Shown here piece by piece: positions 1 through 6,898 of a stretch of 28,041 nt of DNA. The notes beneath the pieces are model-generated. The model was not told the origin of the DNA, made no database searches, and was given only the letters and a program-made list of their open reading frames with translations. Location of the stretch: assembly GCA_039589195.1 (NCBI GenBank), contig JBDHHV010000082.1, positions 1 through 28,041 of the forward strand, read 5' to 3'. Both the position numbers and the translations under genes were made by a program. Positions within the stretch are counted from its first letter, which is position 1. Each line of letters starts with the position of its first letter. Origin of the DNA: JBDHAC01 sp039589195 (GTDB lineage Bacteria; Gemmatimonadota; Gemmatimonadetes; Palauibacterales; Palauibacteraceae).

Positions 1-1
1 G

Positions 2-199
2 GGGATCGCGAACCCGTGTTCGATTCTATTGGCGGGGTGCCTCTTGCTGGACCACCTGGGCGAGGCGAGAATCGCCGACCGCGTACGGGCCGCGCTTCAC
101 ACGACGCTCAGAGGTAACTCGCTCACGCCCGATTTGGGCGGCTCGGCGACCACGGCCGAATTCGGCGACGCCCTGATACGGAACCTGGCAGGCCACTGA
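2..199 (+). CDS. Isocitrate/isopropylmalate dehydrogenase family protein, C-terminal fragment
   Basis: Only the last 65 codons are in the window; the gene starts upstream. The reading frame beginning at base 2 ends at TGA 197-199. The visible part has an IANP-like segment followed by a helix with LLLDHLG, and then TPDLGGSATTAEF. This is the typical C-terminus of the NAD(P)-dependent decarboxylating isocitrate/3-isopropylmalate dehydrogenase family, where TPDLGG-x-ATT-x-EF lies near the end of the cofactor-binding region. The family oxidatively decarboxylates a 2-hydroxy acid in the TCA cycle or in leucine or lysine synthesis. The fragment lacks the substrate-binding loop, so isocitrate, isopropylmalate and homoisocitrate cannot be told apart. 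The resemblance is closest to NAD-type isocitrate dehydrogenases, but that is an impression from memory. Confidence 0.8.
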   Translation, partial: GIANPCSILLAGCLLLDHLGEARIADRVRAALHTTLRGNSLTPDLGGSATTAEFGDALIRNLAGH

Positions 200-246
200 G
201 AAACCCCAGCGACCTGCTTGAACGCCACTTGAGCCCGGGACGAGCC

Positions 247-567
247 ATGTCGGATCGGGGCGAAGAGCTACACTTCAAAGGCACGCAGTGCGACAGTTGC
301 AGACGGCTGCACCCGAAGGAGGCGTTGGACGAGGACGGGTGGTGCGCAGAATGTCGCCCCCGAATGCAGCGCCGGATGCGCATCAGCCCCCACGTGATCG
401 CCACCCTCATCGTGGTACCGTTCGCGATCTGGGTGTGGAGGCTCGACAAAGCCGAGTTCCTTCCGGCCTACGCGTGGCTGATCCCGCTCGGGGCCGCGTA
501 TTACCTCGGGGTCCGAATCGGCCGCGAGGCCGTCAAAGGCTACCTGCGTTGGCGACACGTTCGGTGA
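247..567 (+). CDS. Small zinc-ribbon membrane protein
   Basis: Uncharacterised protein of 106 residues if ATG 247 is used; a TTG six codons upstream (229) is an alternative, and neither has a strong Shine-Dalgarno. Near the N-terminus are two CxxC pairs (CDSC and CAEC) about 20 residues apart, a likely zinc ribbon. Two hydrophobic segments follow: ISPHVIATLIVVPFAIWVW and a second around YAWLIPLGAAYYLGV. The protein is therefore probably an inner-membrane protein with a cytoplasmic zinc knuckle and a short basic tail. Its stop overlaps the GTG start of the next gene by 4 bp (GTGA, 564-567), so the two are probably translationally coupled and belong with the downstream glutaryl-CoA dehydrogenase gene. 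I do not recognise a named family and assign no function. Confidence 0.7.
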   Translation: MSDRGEELHFKGTQCDSCRRLHPKEALDEDGWCAECRPRMQRRMRISPHVIATLIVVPFAIWVWRLDKAEFLPAYAWLIPLGAAYYLGVRIGREAVKGYLRWRHVR

Positions 568-827
568 ACGGCAGGTGGACCCGGCCCGCCGCCCTGTACG
601 CGTTGCCGCTGGCCGTACTGGCGGTGATGGGCGGTATTGTGCTCGCGGCCAACCCGGGTCATTACGGGAGTGCCGCGGTCGTGGTCGGCTCGTTGACCGC
701 CCTCGTTGGCATCGCCTTTACCCTTCGCTTGTTTCGAGCCGCCGAAGTCCGCGAGACAGCCGAGAGCACGCAACGCGAGGCCGATCCGGCCCGAATCCAG
801 GAAACCGAGGGAGAGATCGAGACATGA
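564..827 (+). CDS. Small membrane protein, unknown function
   Basis: An 87-residue protein starting at GTG 564 inside the stop of the preceding gene. Two hydrophobic stretches are visible: LYALPLAVLAVMGGIVLAA and YGSAAVVVGSLTALVGIAFTL. They are followed by a charged, probably helical tail rich in Glu, Arg and Gln. The frame is open further upstream, but the GTG start is chosen because it makes a GTGA overlap, and the stop in turn overlaps the ATG of the acyl-CoA dehydrogenase (ATGA, 824-827). The arrangement indicates one mRNA and coupled translation. I recognise no family; it is most likely a partner or neighbour of the zinc-ribbon membrane protein. Confidence 0.65.
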   Translation: MNGRWTRPAALYALPLAVLAVMGGIVLAANPGHYGSAAVVVGSLTALVGIAFTLRLFRAAEVRETAESTQREADPARIQETEGEIET

Positions 828-2005
828 GCTTCGTGGGCGTCGACTATTACGACATGGACTCGCTCCTCAGCGAGGAGGAGCGCGCCGTGCGGGACATGGT
901 GCGGGATTGGGTGGAGAGTGAGGTGATCCCGATCATCAATCGGCACTATGTCGAGCACACGTTCCCCACCGACCTGATCCCCAAGATGGGCGAGCTCGGA
1001 TTCCTGGGCGCGAACCTCCCCGGGACATACGGCTGCGCCGAGCTGAACAACGTGGCATACGGGCTGATCATGCAGGAGCTGGAGCGAGGCGACTCCGGTC
1101 TCCGGTCCTTTGCATCGGTCCAGGGGTCGCTCGTGATGTACCCGATTCATGCGTTCGGGAACGAGGAGCAGCGGCAGGAGTGGCTTCCGAAGCTGGCCAG
1201 CGGCGAGGCGATCGGCTGTTTCGGTCTTACCGAGCCGGATTTCGGTTCGAACCCGGGCGGAATGATCACGCGCGCCGTGAGAGAGGGTGACGACTGGATC
1301 CTGAACGGCGCCAAGATGTGGATCACGAACGGATCGATGGCCGATGTGGCGGTCATCTGGGCGAAGACGGGTGAGCTGGACGATGTGGACTCGATTCGCG
1401 GGTTTATCGTGGAGACCTCGCGTGAGGGCTTCTCAGCGAAGGATCAGAAAGGAAAGCTCTCCCTGCTCGCCTCCGACACGAGCGAGCTCGTCCTCCAGGA
1501 CGTGCGCGTGCCCGACGCCAATCTGCTCCCCGACAGCGGAGGTCTGAAGAGCCCGCTCAAATGCCTCACACAGGCACGCTACGGAATCGCCTGGGGCGCG
1601 ATCGGGTCTGCCATGGCGTGCTATCGCGAGGCGCTCGAGTATGCGCAGAACCGCGTACAGTTCGAGCGCGCGATCGCGGGGTACCAGATCCAGCAGGTGC
1701 GTCTTGCCGAGATGCTGACCGAGATCACCAAAGCGCAGCTTCTGGTGCTACAGCTCGGACGCTTGAAAGACGCCGGGAAGATGCGCCCCCAACAGGTGTC
1801 GCTCGCCAAGCGCAACAACGTGAGCATAGCGTGCGACATTGCGCGCGAGGCGCGGCGACTACTGGGTGGGAACGGGATCCTGGTCGAGTATCAGTCGATG
1901 CGCCACATGGCCAACCTGGAATCCGTGTACACGTACGAGGGGACGCACGACATCCACGGGTTGATCCTCGGACACGACATTACGGGGCTAGCTGCGTTCA
2001 GCTGA
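824..2005 (+). CDS. gcdH: Glutaryl-CoA dehydrogenase (acyl-CoA dehydrogenase family)
   Basis: A 393-residue FAD enzyme that oxidises and decarboxylates glutaryl-CoA to crotonyl-CoA in lysine, tryptophan and glutarate breakdown. The full acyl-CoA dehydrogenase fold is present: N-terminal helical domain (about 10-130), beta domain with CFGLTEPDFGSNP (132-144) and WITNGSMAD (166-174), and a C-terminal helical domain. Features specific to glutaryl-CoA dehydrogenase are RSFASVQGSLV (Arg94, Ser95 and Ser98, at the positions that bind the second carboxylate), LAKRNN (327-332) and TYEGTHDIHGLILG, with Glu372 as the catalytic base. Length matches the family. ATG 824 overlaps the stop of the previous gene and is not optional: further extension would enter a region with no family similarity. 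Known from the family: substrate and reaction. Inferred: cytoplasmic role with electrons passed to ETF. Confidence 0.93.
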   Translation: MSFVGVDYYDMDSLLSEEERAVRDMVRDWVESEVIPIINRHYVEHTFPTDLIPKMGELGFLGANLPGTYGCAELNNVAYGLIMQELERGDSGLRSFASVQGSLVMYPIHAFGNEEQRQEWLPKLASGEAIGCFGLTEPDFGSNPGGMITRAVREGDDWILNGAKMWITNGSMADVAVIWAKTGELDDVDSIRGFIVETSREGFSAKDQKGKLSLLASDTSELVLQDVRVPDANLLPDSGGLKSPLKCLTQARYGIAWGAIGSAMACYREALEYAQNRVQFERAIAGYQIQQVRLAEMLTEITKAQLLVLQLGRLKDAGKMRPQQVSLAKRNNVSIACDIAREARRLLGGNGILVEYQSMRHMANLESVYTYEGTHDIHGLILGHDITGLAAFS

Positions 2006-2085
2006 CCGAGCCGGAGCAAGCCTCCTCGCGCAGTTTGCGGGTCCCACGGGCGTTCATCCGATGCCACGCCACACCGCTTCTTCAG

Positions 2086-2121
2086 GCTAGCCATAATCTC
2101 TCCGTGAGTCAGAGAGCTAGC
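2086..2121 (+). terminator. Bulged stem-loop downstream of glutaryl-CoA dehydrogenase gene
   Basis: GCTAGC at 2086-2091 pairs with GCTAGC at 2116-2121, and TCTCT at 2097-2101 pairs with AGAGA at 2111-2115. A five-base bulge (2092-2096) sits on the left arm and the loop has nine bases. It lies about 80 bases after the stop codon. No T-run follows, so it is either a non-canonical or factor-assisted terminator or an mRNA 3'-end structure. Confidence 0.35.
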
Positions 2122-2251
2122 AGCCTACGTATTTCGCCCCCCGGTCGGAGGGGTGGCCCGTAACCTGCTGGCTAAACGGCGCTTCTTGATGCGGGAAGGG
2201 TGCCCGGCCTCCACTTGGGAGTCACCGCGGGAGGATGGGTCTGGCAAGAGC

Positions 2252-2281
2252 GGGAGGGGGACCATGACGGTGGACGCGTGA
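2252..2281 (+). other. Possible leader mini-ORF with strong ribosome-binding site
   Basis: GGGAGGGGG at about 2252-2260 is followed by ATG at 2264, then four codons and TGA at 2279-2281 (peptide MTVDA). It is in the same frame as the PAS-GGDEF-EAL gene that begins at 2336, whose own start has no clear Shine-Dalgarno. Two readings are possible. It may be a leader peptide coupling translation to the downstream gene, or the true start may lie here with the TGA a recent nonsense change. Confidence 0.3.
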
Positions 2282-2335
2282 GCAACTCGACCCAGGGACA
2301 CGACCACCACTCGATCGTCAAGATTGGGCGCCGTC

Positions 2336-4297
2336 ATGCTGGCCCCTCTTGAAAGCCCCTGGATGACGGTAGTGGCGGGGATCCTGATCCTCGCCGCGGT
2401 TCTGGTGGGGCGACTCCATGTCGTGCGGCTACAGAGAAGCCTCCTGGCCGAAAAAGAGATTCAGAGGTCGCTCTTTCGCCACAACATCGACGCCGTTGCC
2501 GCCGTCGATCACCGAGGCGTCATCAAGCGGACAAATCCCTCCTTGACGGAACTGACCGGTTTCCCCCCCGAGGCGCTGATCGGCCGCTCGTTTGTCGAGC
2601 TTGCCGTATCCTCGCAGCGGCAACAAGTCGAGACGGTGTTGAGCAGCATCGTTCGCGGGACCCGCCGCACGATCACGACGATGATTCGCCGGGCCGGTGG
2701 CCGGACCCTCGAGGTAGAGCTGAGCAGCGTTCCGATCGTTACCGGGGGCAAGATCCGAGAAGCGTACCAGATCGTTCGTGACATTACCGATCGCACAGAG
2801 CTCGAGCGGGAGCTCAGCAACCGGGCCCTCCACGACTATTTGACGGAGCTGCCGAATCGGGCGCTGTTCACGGACCGTCTCCACCATGCGCTGGAACGCG
2901 CGCAACGAGATGCCGGCAGAATCGCCCTGCTTTACGTGGATCTCGACAAATTCAAGCTCGTGAACGATCGGGCCGGACACGCTGTGGGGGATGCCCTGCT
3001 CCAGGAGGTGGCGGCTCGGCTAGCGACTGTAGTGCGTGGCGGCGATACCGTGGCACGAATCGGTGGGGACGAGTTCGGCGTGTTGTTGGAGGACGTGAAG
3101 GAAACGGCCGACGCACGCGCCACCGCCGAGCGTATCGTGAGTCTGGTGAGGGCTCCCATGACGATCGAGGGGAAGGAGGTCCAGGTCGGTGCAAGCGTCG
3201 GAGTCGCGGTGAGCTCCGAGGAGACGGCTGGGCCCGAGGAGCTGGTCCAGCAGGCGGACCTCGCCATGTACGAAGCCAAGCGACGCGGGGGATTCGGCTC
3301 GAAGCTCTATCGGAGCGACATGGCGGAGCTCCGCTCCGATTCACAAGTCGAGTTGGAGGGCGAACTGCGACGAGGAATCGAGCGTGATGAGCTGACCGTC
3401 ATGTACCAGCCGATCGTAGACATCATCGAGAGTCAGATCGTAGGACTCGAAGTGTTGGCGCGGTGGAACCACCCCCGGCACGGCATACTACTGCCGTCCA
3501 CTTTTATCCCGATGGCGGAGAAATCCTCGCTTATCGCAGAGGTGGACCGATGGGTGCTCGAGCGGGGACTGTATCAGGCTCAGGAGCTGTTCAAGACCAT
3601 CGACGCCGAGAGCCCACTCTTCCTGAGCGTGAACCTCTCCGGCCGCCACTTCGCCGAATACGATCTGATAGACGCGATCTCGAGCATCATCCTCGACGCG
3701 GAGTTCGATCCCGAGAACATCCAGTTGGAGATCACTGAAAGCGTCGCGGGTGGCGATCCGGACACGGTGCGTCGACTGAAGACTCTCGGTGTGAAGATCG
3801 CGATCGATGACTTCGGGACCGGGTTCTCGTCGCTCGGATACGTGAGGGATCTCGAGGTCGACGTTCTCAAAGTGGATAAGTCTTTCGTCCTCGGGCTTGG
3901 AGCGGACCCCGCGTCCGTGGCGATCATCCGCACGATCATCACTCTGGCGGAGATGCTGGACATGGGGGTGATCATCGAGGGGATCGAGGATGCAGAGCAG
4001 TTGGGGCACTTGAAGGATCTCGGGGGGCGCCTGGTCCAGGGGTATTACTTCGGGCGGCCGGTCGAATTCGAAAGCGTGCCGGCAATGCTACACGAGGGCG
4101 TAACGGCCCAGGATTATCATGCCGCTCCCGTCAACGACACGGCGTATCTGTACCACCCCGATGACGTGCCAGGCCGGGCTGAGAGCGAGCTTCGTCCCTA
4201 CCTCCCTGTGATGGGGTCCGCTTCGCGCAGACGCCGGGCCGATCCCGGTGTTTCACCCGCCGCAGATCGGGTCTCCGGACGCGGCAGCCTCGAGTAG
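2336..4297 (+). CDS. Membrane-anchored PAS-GGDEF-EAL cyclic-di-GMP enzyme
   Basis: A 653-residue signalling protein. One N-terminal membrane segment (about 9-28) is followed by a PAS domain (about 42-155), a GGDEF diguanylate cyclase domain (about 160-325) and an EAL phosphodiesterase domain (about 338-580), with a roughly 70-residue low-complexity tail. The GGDEF motif is intact (243-247) and is preceded five residues earlier by an RxxD inhibitory site (RGGD, 234-237). The EAL domain has the EVL variant (372-374), Glu465 in LEITES, the Asp pair in IDDFGTGFSSLG (491-492), Lys512 and Glu548, so the metal and c-di-GMP ligands seem retained. Both making and breaking c-di-GMP are therefore possible, with the PAS domain as the likely switch. 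ATG 2336 is chosen; TTG 2324 is the only in-frame alternative because TGA 2279 lies upstream. The last 45 bases overlap the convergent thioredoxin-fold gene. Confidence 0.92.
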   Translation: MLAPLESPWMTVVAGILILAAVLVGRLHVVRLQRSLLAEKEIQRSLFRHNIDAVAAVDHRGVIKRTNPSLTELTGFPPEALIGRSFVELAVSSQRQQVETVLSSIVRGTRRTITTMIRRAGGRTLEVELSSVPIVTGGKIREAYQIVRDITDRTELERELSNRALHDYLTELPNRALFTDRLHHALERAQRDAGRIALLYVDLDKFKLVNDRAGHAVGDALLQEVAARLATVVRGGDTVARIGGDEFGVLLEDVKETADARATAERIVSLVRAPMTIEGKEVQVGASVGVAVSSEETAGPEELVQQADLAMYEAKRRGGFGSKLYRSDMAELRSDSQVELEGELRRGIERDELTVMYQPIVDIIESQIVGLEVLARWNHPRHGILLPSTFIPMAEKSSLIAEVDRWVLERGLYQAQELFKTIDAESPLFLSVNLSGRHFAEYDLIDAISSIILDAEFDPENIQLEITESVAGGDPDTVRRLKTLGVKIAIDDFGTGFSSLGYVRDLEVDVLKVDKSFVLGLGADPASVAIIRTIITLAEMLDMGVIIEGIEDAEQLGHLKDLGGRLVQGYYFGRPVEFESVPAMLHEGVTAQDYHAAPVNDTAYLYHPDDVPGRAESELRPYLPVMGSASRRRRADPGVSPAADRVSGRGSLE

Positions 4298-4954
4298 CTC
4301 TAGCACTTCGGACACCGTGGCCTCGCCACCGTCCTCCCGATACCAGGCCATCTTCCGGGTGAGGAACTCGTCGTCCTTGAGCTTCGGGCGGTGCTCCAGC
4401 GCCCACGCCTGCAGATCCGCCGGACGCTCGACCCAGCAACCTGCCTTCTCGTAGTTCTCGTCGAGGATCAGGACCGTCGGCGTCGCCGCGCGCCCATCGG
4501 GAGTGAGATGCGCCTCCATGATCTCGCGTCCCACGTCCGAATCGATGATCCGCATCTCGATCGCGTCGGACCGTTCCGTGAGTAGCGCCAGATAGGGGAT
4601 CGTGTTCACGGAATCGCTGCACCAGTCCTCGGCGATGGCCAGGATGCGCCACGTTCCCCGGATGCGGCGCGCGCGATCGAACATCGCGTCGGAAACCGCG
4701 CCATTCCCGTAGTGATCCCGCCACATCGGCTTCCGCCGATCCGCCTGCGCGAGGAACTCGTCGAACGTGACCCCTGACCGATACAGCTCTTCCAGGGTCG
4801 CGGGGGCACCGCTCGCGTGAGCGGGCATGGCGGGCGCCTGCACCCGAACGAGCCCCGGCCCGGAGCCGATCGGCGTCGGTGCAGCAGGCCCGGACGGGTG
4901 GCCACAGCTCACGGGAGCCAGAGCCGCGAGGAGTATGGAAGCGGATGAGGTCAT
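4253..4954 (-). CDS. Exported thioredoxin-fold protein with a single-Cys WCxDS active site
   Basis: A 233-residue protein. The first 20 residues are hydrophobic and end in a cysteine (Cys17), so a signal peptide or lipoprotein signal is likely, although the lipobox is weak. A low-complexity linker rich in Ala, Pro and Gly follows. The thioredoxin fold covers about 55-225 and resembles the Thioredoxin_9 type: AIAEDWCSDSVNTIPYL (active-site Cys112 with Ser115 where a second Cys would be) and the cis-proline loop ATPT (Pro159). The protein keeps only one of the two redox cysteines, so it cannot form the usual CxxC disulphide. A monothiol or non-redox role is possible. The frame is open upstream to 5194, but the upstream residues look non-coding and ATG 4954 starts the signal-like segment. 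Its 3' end overlaps the opposing EAL gene by 45 bp. Confidence 0.75.
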   Translation of the reverse strand: MTSSASILLAALAPVSCGHPSGPAAPTPIGSGPGLVRVQAPAMPAHASGAPATLEELYRSGVTFDEFLAQADRRKPMWRDHYGNGAVSDAMFDRARRIRGTWRILAIAEDWCSDSVNTIPYLALLTERSDAIEMRIIDSDVGREIMEAHLTPDGRAATPTVLILDENYEKAGCWVERPADLQAWALEHRPKLKDDEFLTRKMAWYREDGGEATVSEVLELLEAAASGDPICGG

Positions 4955-5253
4955 GGACGTCCTCTGTCGGGAATCATGTGATGCAGCAGGGTGCCTGGTG
5001 CGCATCGCCGGCCCGCGACGCGACGGCTCGTCGATTCGTGTGCCGAAGCAACGTACCCGCAGCTGGCCGCCGTGGCCAAGAGCGCTTTGGTCCGCGACTC
5101 GCTGGCCACGACTCTCTGGCCGACGACTCTCTGGCCGACGAAGTTCGGACCCCGTAGTGTGGCTGCTCGCGCCGCGTACCGCGTGCTCGCGCACCGAACG
5201 CCATGGGCTCGTGCGGGAGCCGGCTTGGATCAGATCTCTTCGGGTAGGAGCCG
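4955..5253. other. Intergenic region with short tandem repeats
   Basis: About 300 bases between the divergent thioredoxin-fold gene and the first MBL-fold gene. It should contain both promoters, but I cannot identify convincing -35/-10 boxes. Its clearest structure is the 15-base tandem repeat at 5096-5139. GGTAGGAGCCG just before 5254 provides an AGGAG-type ribosome-binding site for the plus-strand gene. Confidence 0.5.
5096..5139 (+). repeat. 15-bp tandem repeat, about three copies
   Basis: GACTCTCTGGCCGAC occurs twice back to back (5110-5124 and 5125-5139), preceded by a 14-base degenerate copy GACTCGCTGGCCAC (5096-5109). It lies in the intergenic space about 115 bases before the MBL-fold gene start. 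The copies could be tandem binding sites or simple slippage products. Confidence 0.75.
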
Positions 5254-6057
5254 ATGCATCGGGAGATCGAACCGGGTTTCTACTGGATCCAGGAATGCGG
5301 TCCCCACCGCGGCGAGATCGCCGACGCCGCGCGCGACCGTGGTGAGACCTGGTGCGCTCCGGACCGAAAGCTCCACGTGCCCCAGAACGCCTATCTGCTC
5401 AGGGGCGAGCGGAGTCTGCTGTTCGACACGCTCTCGCCGGTCGGAGGCGAGCTGATCATCGATGAGCTCGACCGGATCCTCGACGGTGCGGCGCTCGACT
5501 ATCTCGTCGTCTCACACCCGGACGTGCCACACGCCGGCAATACCGCACGGATCCTGCGCAGCTACCCCGAGGCCCGGCTGGTGGCCCCGGGGGAGGGCCA
5601 TACGCACGCGCTCTACCAACTCGACCAGGCGCTCAAGGTGAAGCCGGGTGACGAGATCGATCTGGGCGGACCGATCGTGCGCTTCCACGAGGCCACGTTC
5701 CTCGACGCCGCGTTGCACCTGTGGATGACCGAGGAGCGCACCCGGACGCTCTTCCCCGTCGATTGGCTGGGGTTTCCACACCTGGACGGGGAATGCACGC
5801 GCTTCGTGGACGAGCTCGATGTCGACATCGGCATCGAGCGCCTTACCGAATTCCACAGCAGGGTCCTGTTCTGGTTCCAATATGTCGACGTCGACAAGAC
5901 ACGTGCGGAAGTAGACCATCTCGCCCGGAAGTTCCGTCCGAGCCGAGTCGCTCCCGCACACGGCCTCGTGATTCGACGCGACATCGAGCGCTACTTCGAG
6001 CTCATGAAGGACGTGGTGAGCCGCGTGGCGGCATCCGGTCGCGTGGGGGTGTTGTGA
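5254..6057 (+). CDS. MBL-fold metalloprotein, flavodiiron-like (paralogue A)
   Basis: A 267-residue stand-alone metallo-beta-lactamase-fold protein related to the diiron (ODP) domain of flavodiiron proteins but without a flavodoxin domain. The metal motif is His88-x-Asp90-x-Pro92-His93-x-Gly-Asn. Flavodiiron proteins have HxExDH and classical MBL enzymes HxHxDH, so the usual Asp before the last His is Pro. Further ligands kept are Asp170 (in LFPVDWLG) and His236 (in VAPAHG). The ligand normally about 19 residues before Asp170 is Asp151 here, with His155 as a nearby alternative. Other cysteines: Cys15, Cys34 and Cys181. ATG 5254 is preceded by a GGTAGGAG ribosome-binding site. The stop overlaps the start of paralogue B by 4 bp. 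Likely a cytoplasmic redox or oxygen/NO-sensing metalloprotein; that role is inference. Confidence 0.8.
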   Translation: MHREIEPGFYWIQECGPHRGEIADAARDRGETWCAPDRKLHVPQNAYLLRGERSLLFDTLSPVGGELIIDELDRILDGAALDYLVVSHPDVPHAGNTARILRSYPEARLVAPGEGHTHALYQLDQALKVKPGDEIDLGGPIVRFHEATFLDAALHLWMTEERTRTLFPVDWLGFPHLDGECTRFVDELDVDIGIERLTEFHSRVLFWFQYVDVDKTRAEVDHLARKFRPSRVAPAHGLVIRRDIERYFELMKDVVSRVAASGRVGVL

Positions 6058-6815
6058 GCTCGACCGTGCGGCTGACGGAGGATGTGGAGTGGATCAGCGA
6101 GTGCTATCCCGTCGGGGACCGTCACCTGCACGTTTCGTTGTACCTGGTCCGAGCTCCGAACGGTAACATCGTGGTCGATTCCGGATCGTTCTATCATCGG
6201 GAGAGCATCGAGTCGCGACTGACGGACGCCACGCGCGGCCAGGGCATCCAGGCCCTCATCCTGTCGCATTCCGACTTCCCGCATTCGGGCAACATCCCCT
6301 CGTTCCGCGAGGAGTGGGGCGACTTCGAGATCGTGGCATCGTGCGCCGATGCAGGCGTGCAGGGACTGCCGTACGCCCGACGATCCAGGATCGGAGAGAC
6401 GCTCGACGTGCTCGGGCGCGAGTTCACCTTCCTGGATCCGCCTCTCGCCGACCGGTCCCATACGACCTGGATCTACGATCGAGGATCACGGGTCATGTTC
6501 GTGGCGGATGGGTTCGGCAACTATCACGAGCCGGGGACCTGCCAGCAGCTGTCGTCAGAGCTGCCGGAGGAAGGACGCGCGCTCGGGATTCTGGACTTCC
6601 ACGCGGGCGCGCTCAAGTGGCTGCGTTATGTGGCCCCGCGAAAACTGAGCGGGAAGCTTCGGCGCCTGCTCGAAGAGCACCCGGTGTCCTTCGTGGCGCC
6701 CATCCACGGCAACCCGATCACCGCGGCGGACCTGGAGGGATACCTGTCGTTGTTGGAGGCCTCGGTGCAGGAGATCGCGGACGAGTATACAGTCACGATG
6801 CCGGCGGAGGGCTAG
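6054..6815 (+). CDS. MBL-fold metalloprotein, flavodiiron-like (paralogue B)
   Basis: A 253-residue paralogue of the preceding protein, starting at GTG 6054 within its stop (GTGA overlap 6054-6057), so expression of the two is almost certainly coupled. It repeats the unusual motif as His72-x-Asp74-x-Pro76-His77-Ser-Gly-Asn and keeps Asp152 (FVADGFGNYH) and His218 (VAPIHGNP). The intermediate ligand is uncertain: Asp128, Asp133 and His136 are candidates. There is no flavodoxin or rubredoxin domain. Overall identity to paralogue A looks low outside the metal-site segments, which suggests an old duplication and possibly a heterodimer. The frame is open upstream in the shadow of paralogue A; the GTG start is chosen because of the overlap. 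A short gap with a hairpin follows before the convergent TRAP operon. Confidence 0.78.
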   Translation: MSSTVRLTEDVEWISECYPVGDRHLHVSLYLVRAPNGNIVVDSGSFYHRESIESRLTDATRGQGIQALILSHSDFPHSGNIPSFREEWGDFEIVASCADAGVQGLPYARRSRIGETLDVLGREFTFLDPPLADRSHTTWIYDRGSRVMFVADGFGNYHEPGTCQQLSSELPEEGRALGILDFHAGALKWLRYVAPRKLSGKLRRLLEEHPVSFVAPIHGNPITAADLEGYLSLLEASVQEIADEYTVTMPAEG

Positions 6816-6869
6816 GGTGCGCTCGGCACCAACCCTCAGCGAGCTTGGCCTCGCCATTTGAATCGAAGC

Positions 6870-6888
6870 CCCCGCGGGTTCGGCGGGG
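6870..6888. terminator. GC-rich hairpin between convergent genes
   Basis: CCCCGC (6870-6875) pairs with GCGGGG (6883-6888) around a seven-base loop. It lies between the stop of MBL paralogue B and the stop of the TRAP large permease gene on the opposite strand, where a bidirectional terminator is expected. There is no clear T-run on either side, so intrinsic activity is uncertain. Confidence 0.45.
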
Positions 6889-6898
6889 CGCTCCATCT

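Larger units (their letters stand above)
2006..2335. other. Intergenic region upstream of the c-di-GMP enzyme gene
   Basis: About 330 bases between the glutaryl-CoA dehydrogenase stop and the next ATG. It holds a bulged inverted repeat just after the upstream gene (2086-2121) and a five-codon open frame with a strong purine-rich ribosome-binding site (2252-2281), both listed separately. I looked for a GEMM-type c-di-GMP riboswitch because of the downstream gene and did not find its conserved core. No longer coding frame here looks real. Confidence 0.5.

Noticed and set aside
2122..2335. Possible c-di-GMP (GEMM) riboswitch before the GGDEF-EAL gene
   Set aside because: The conserved GEMM core sequences are not present, and no paired helices with the expected junction are visible.
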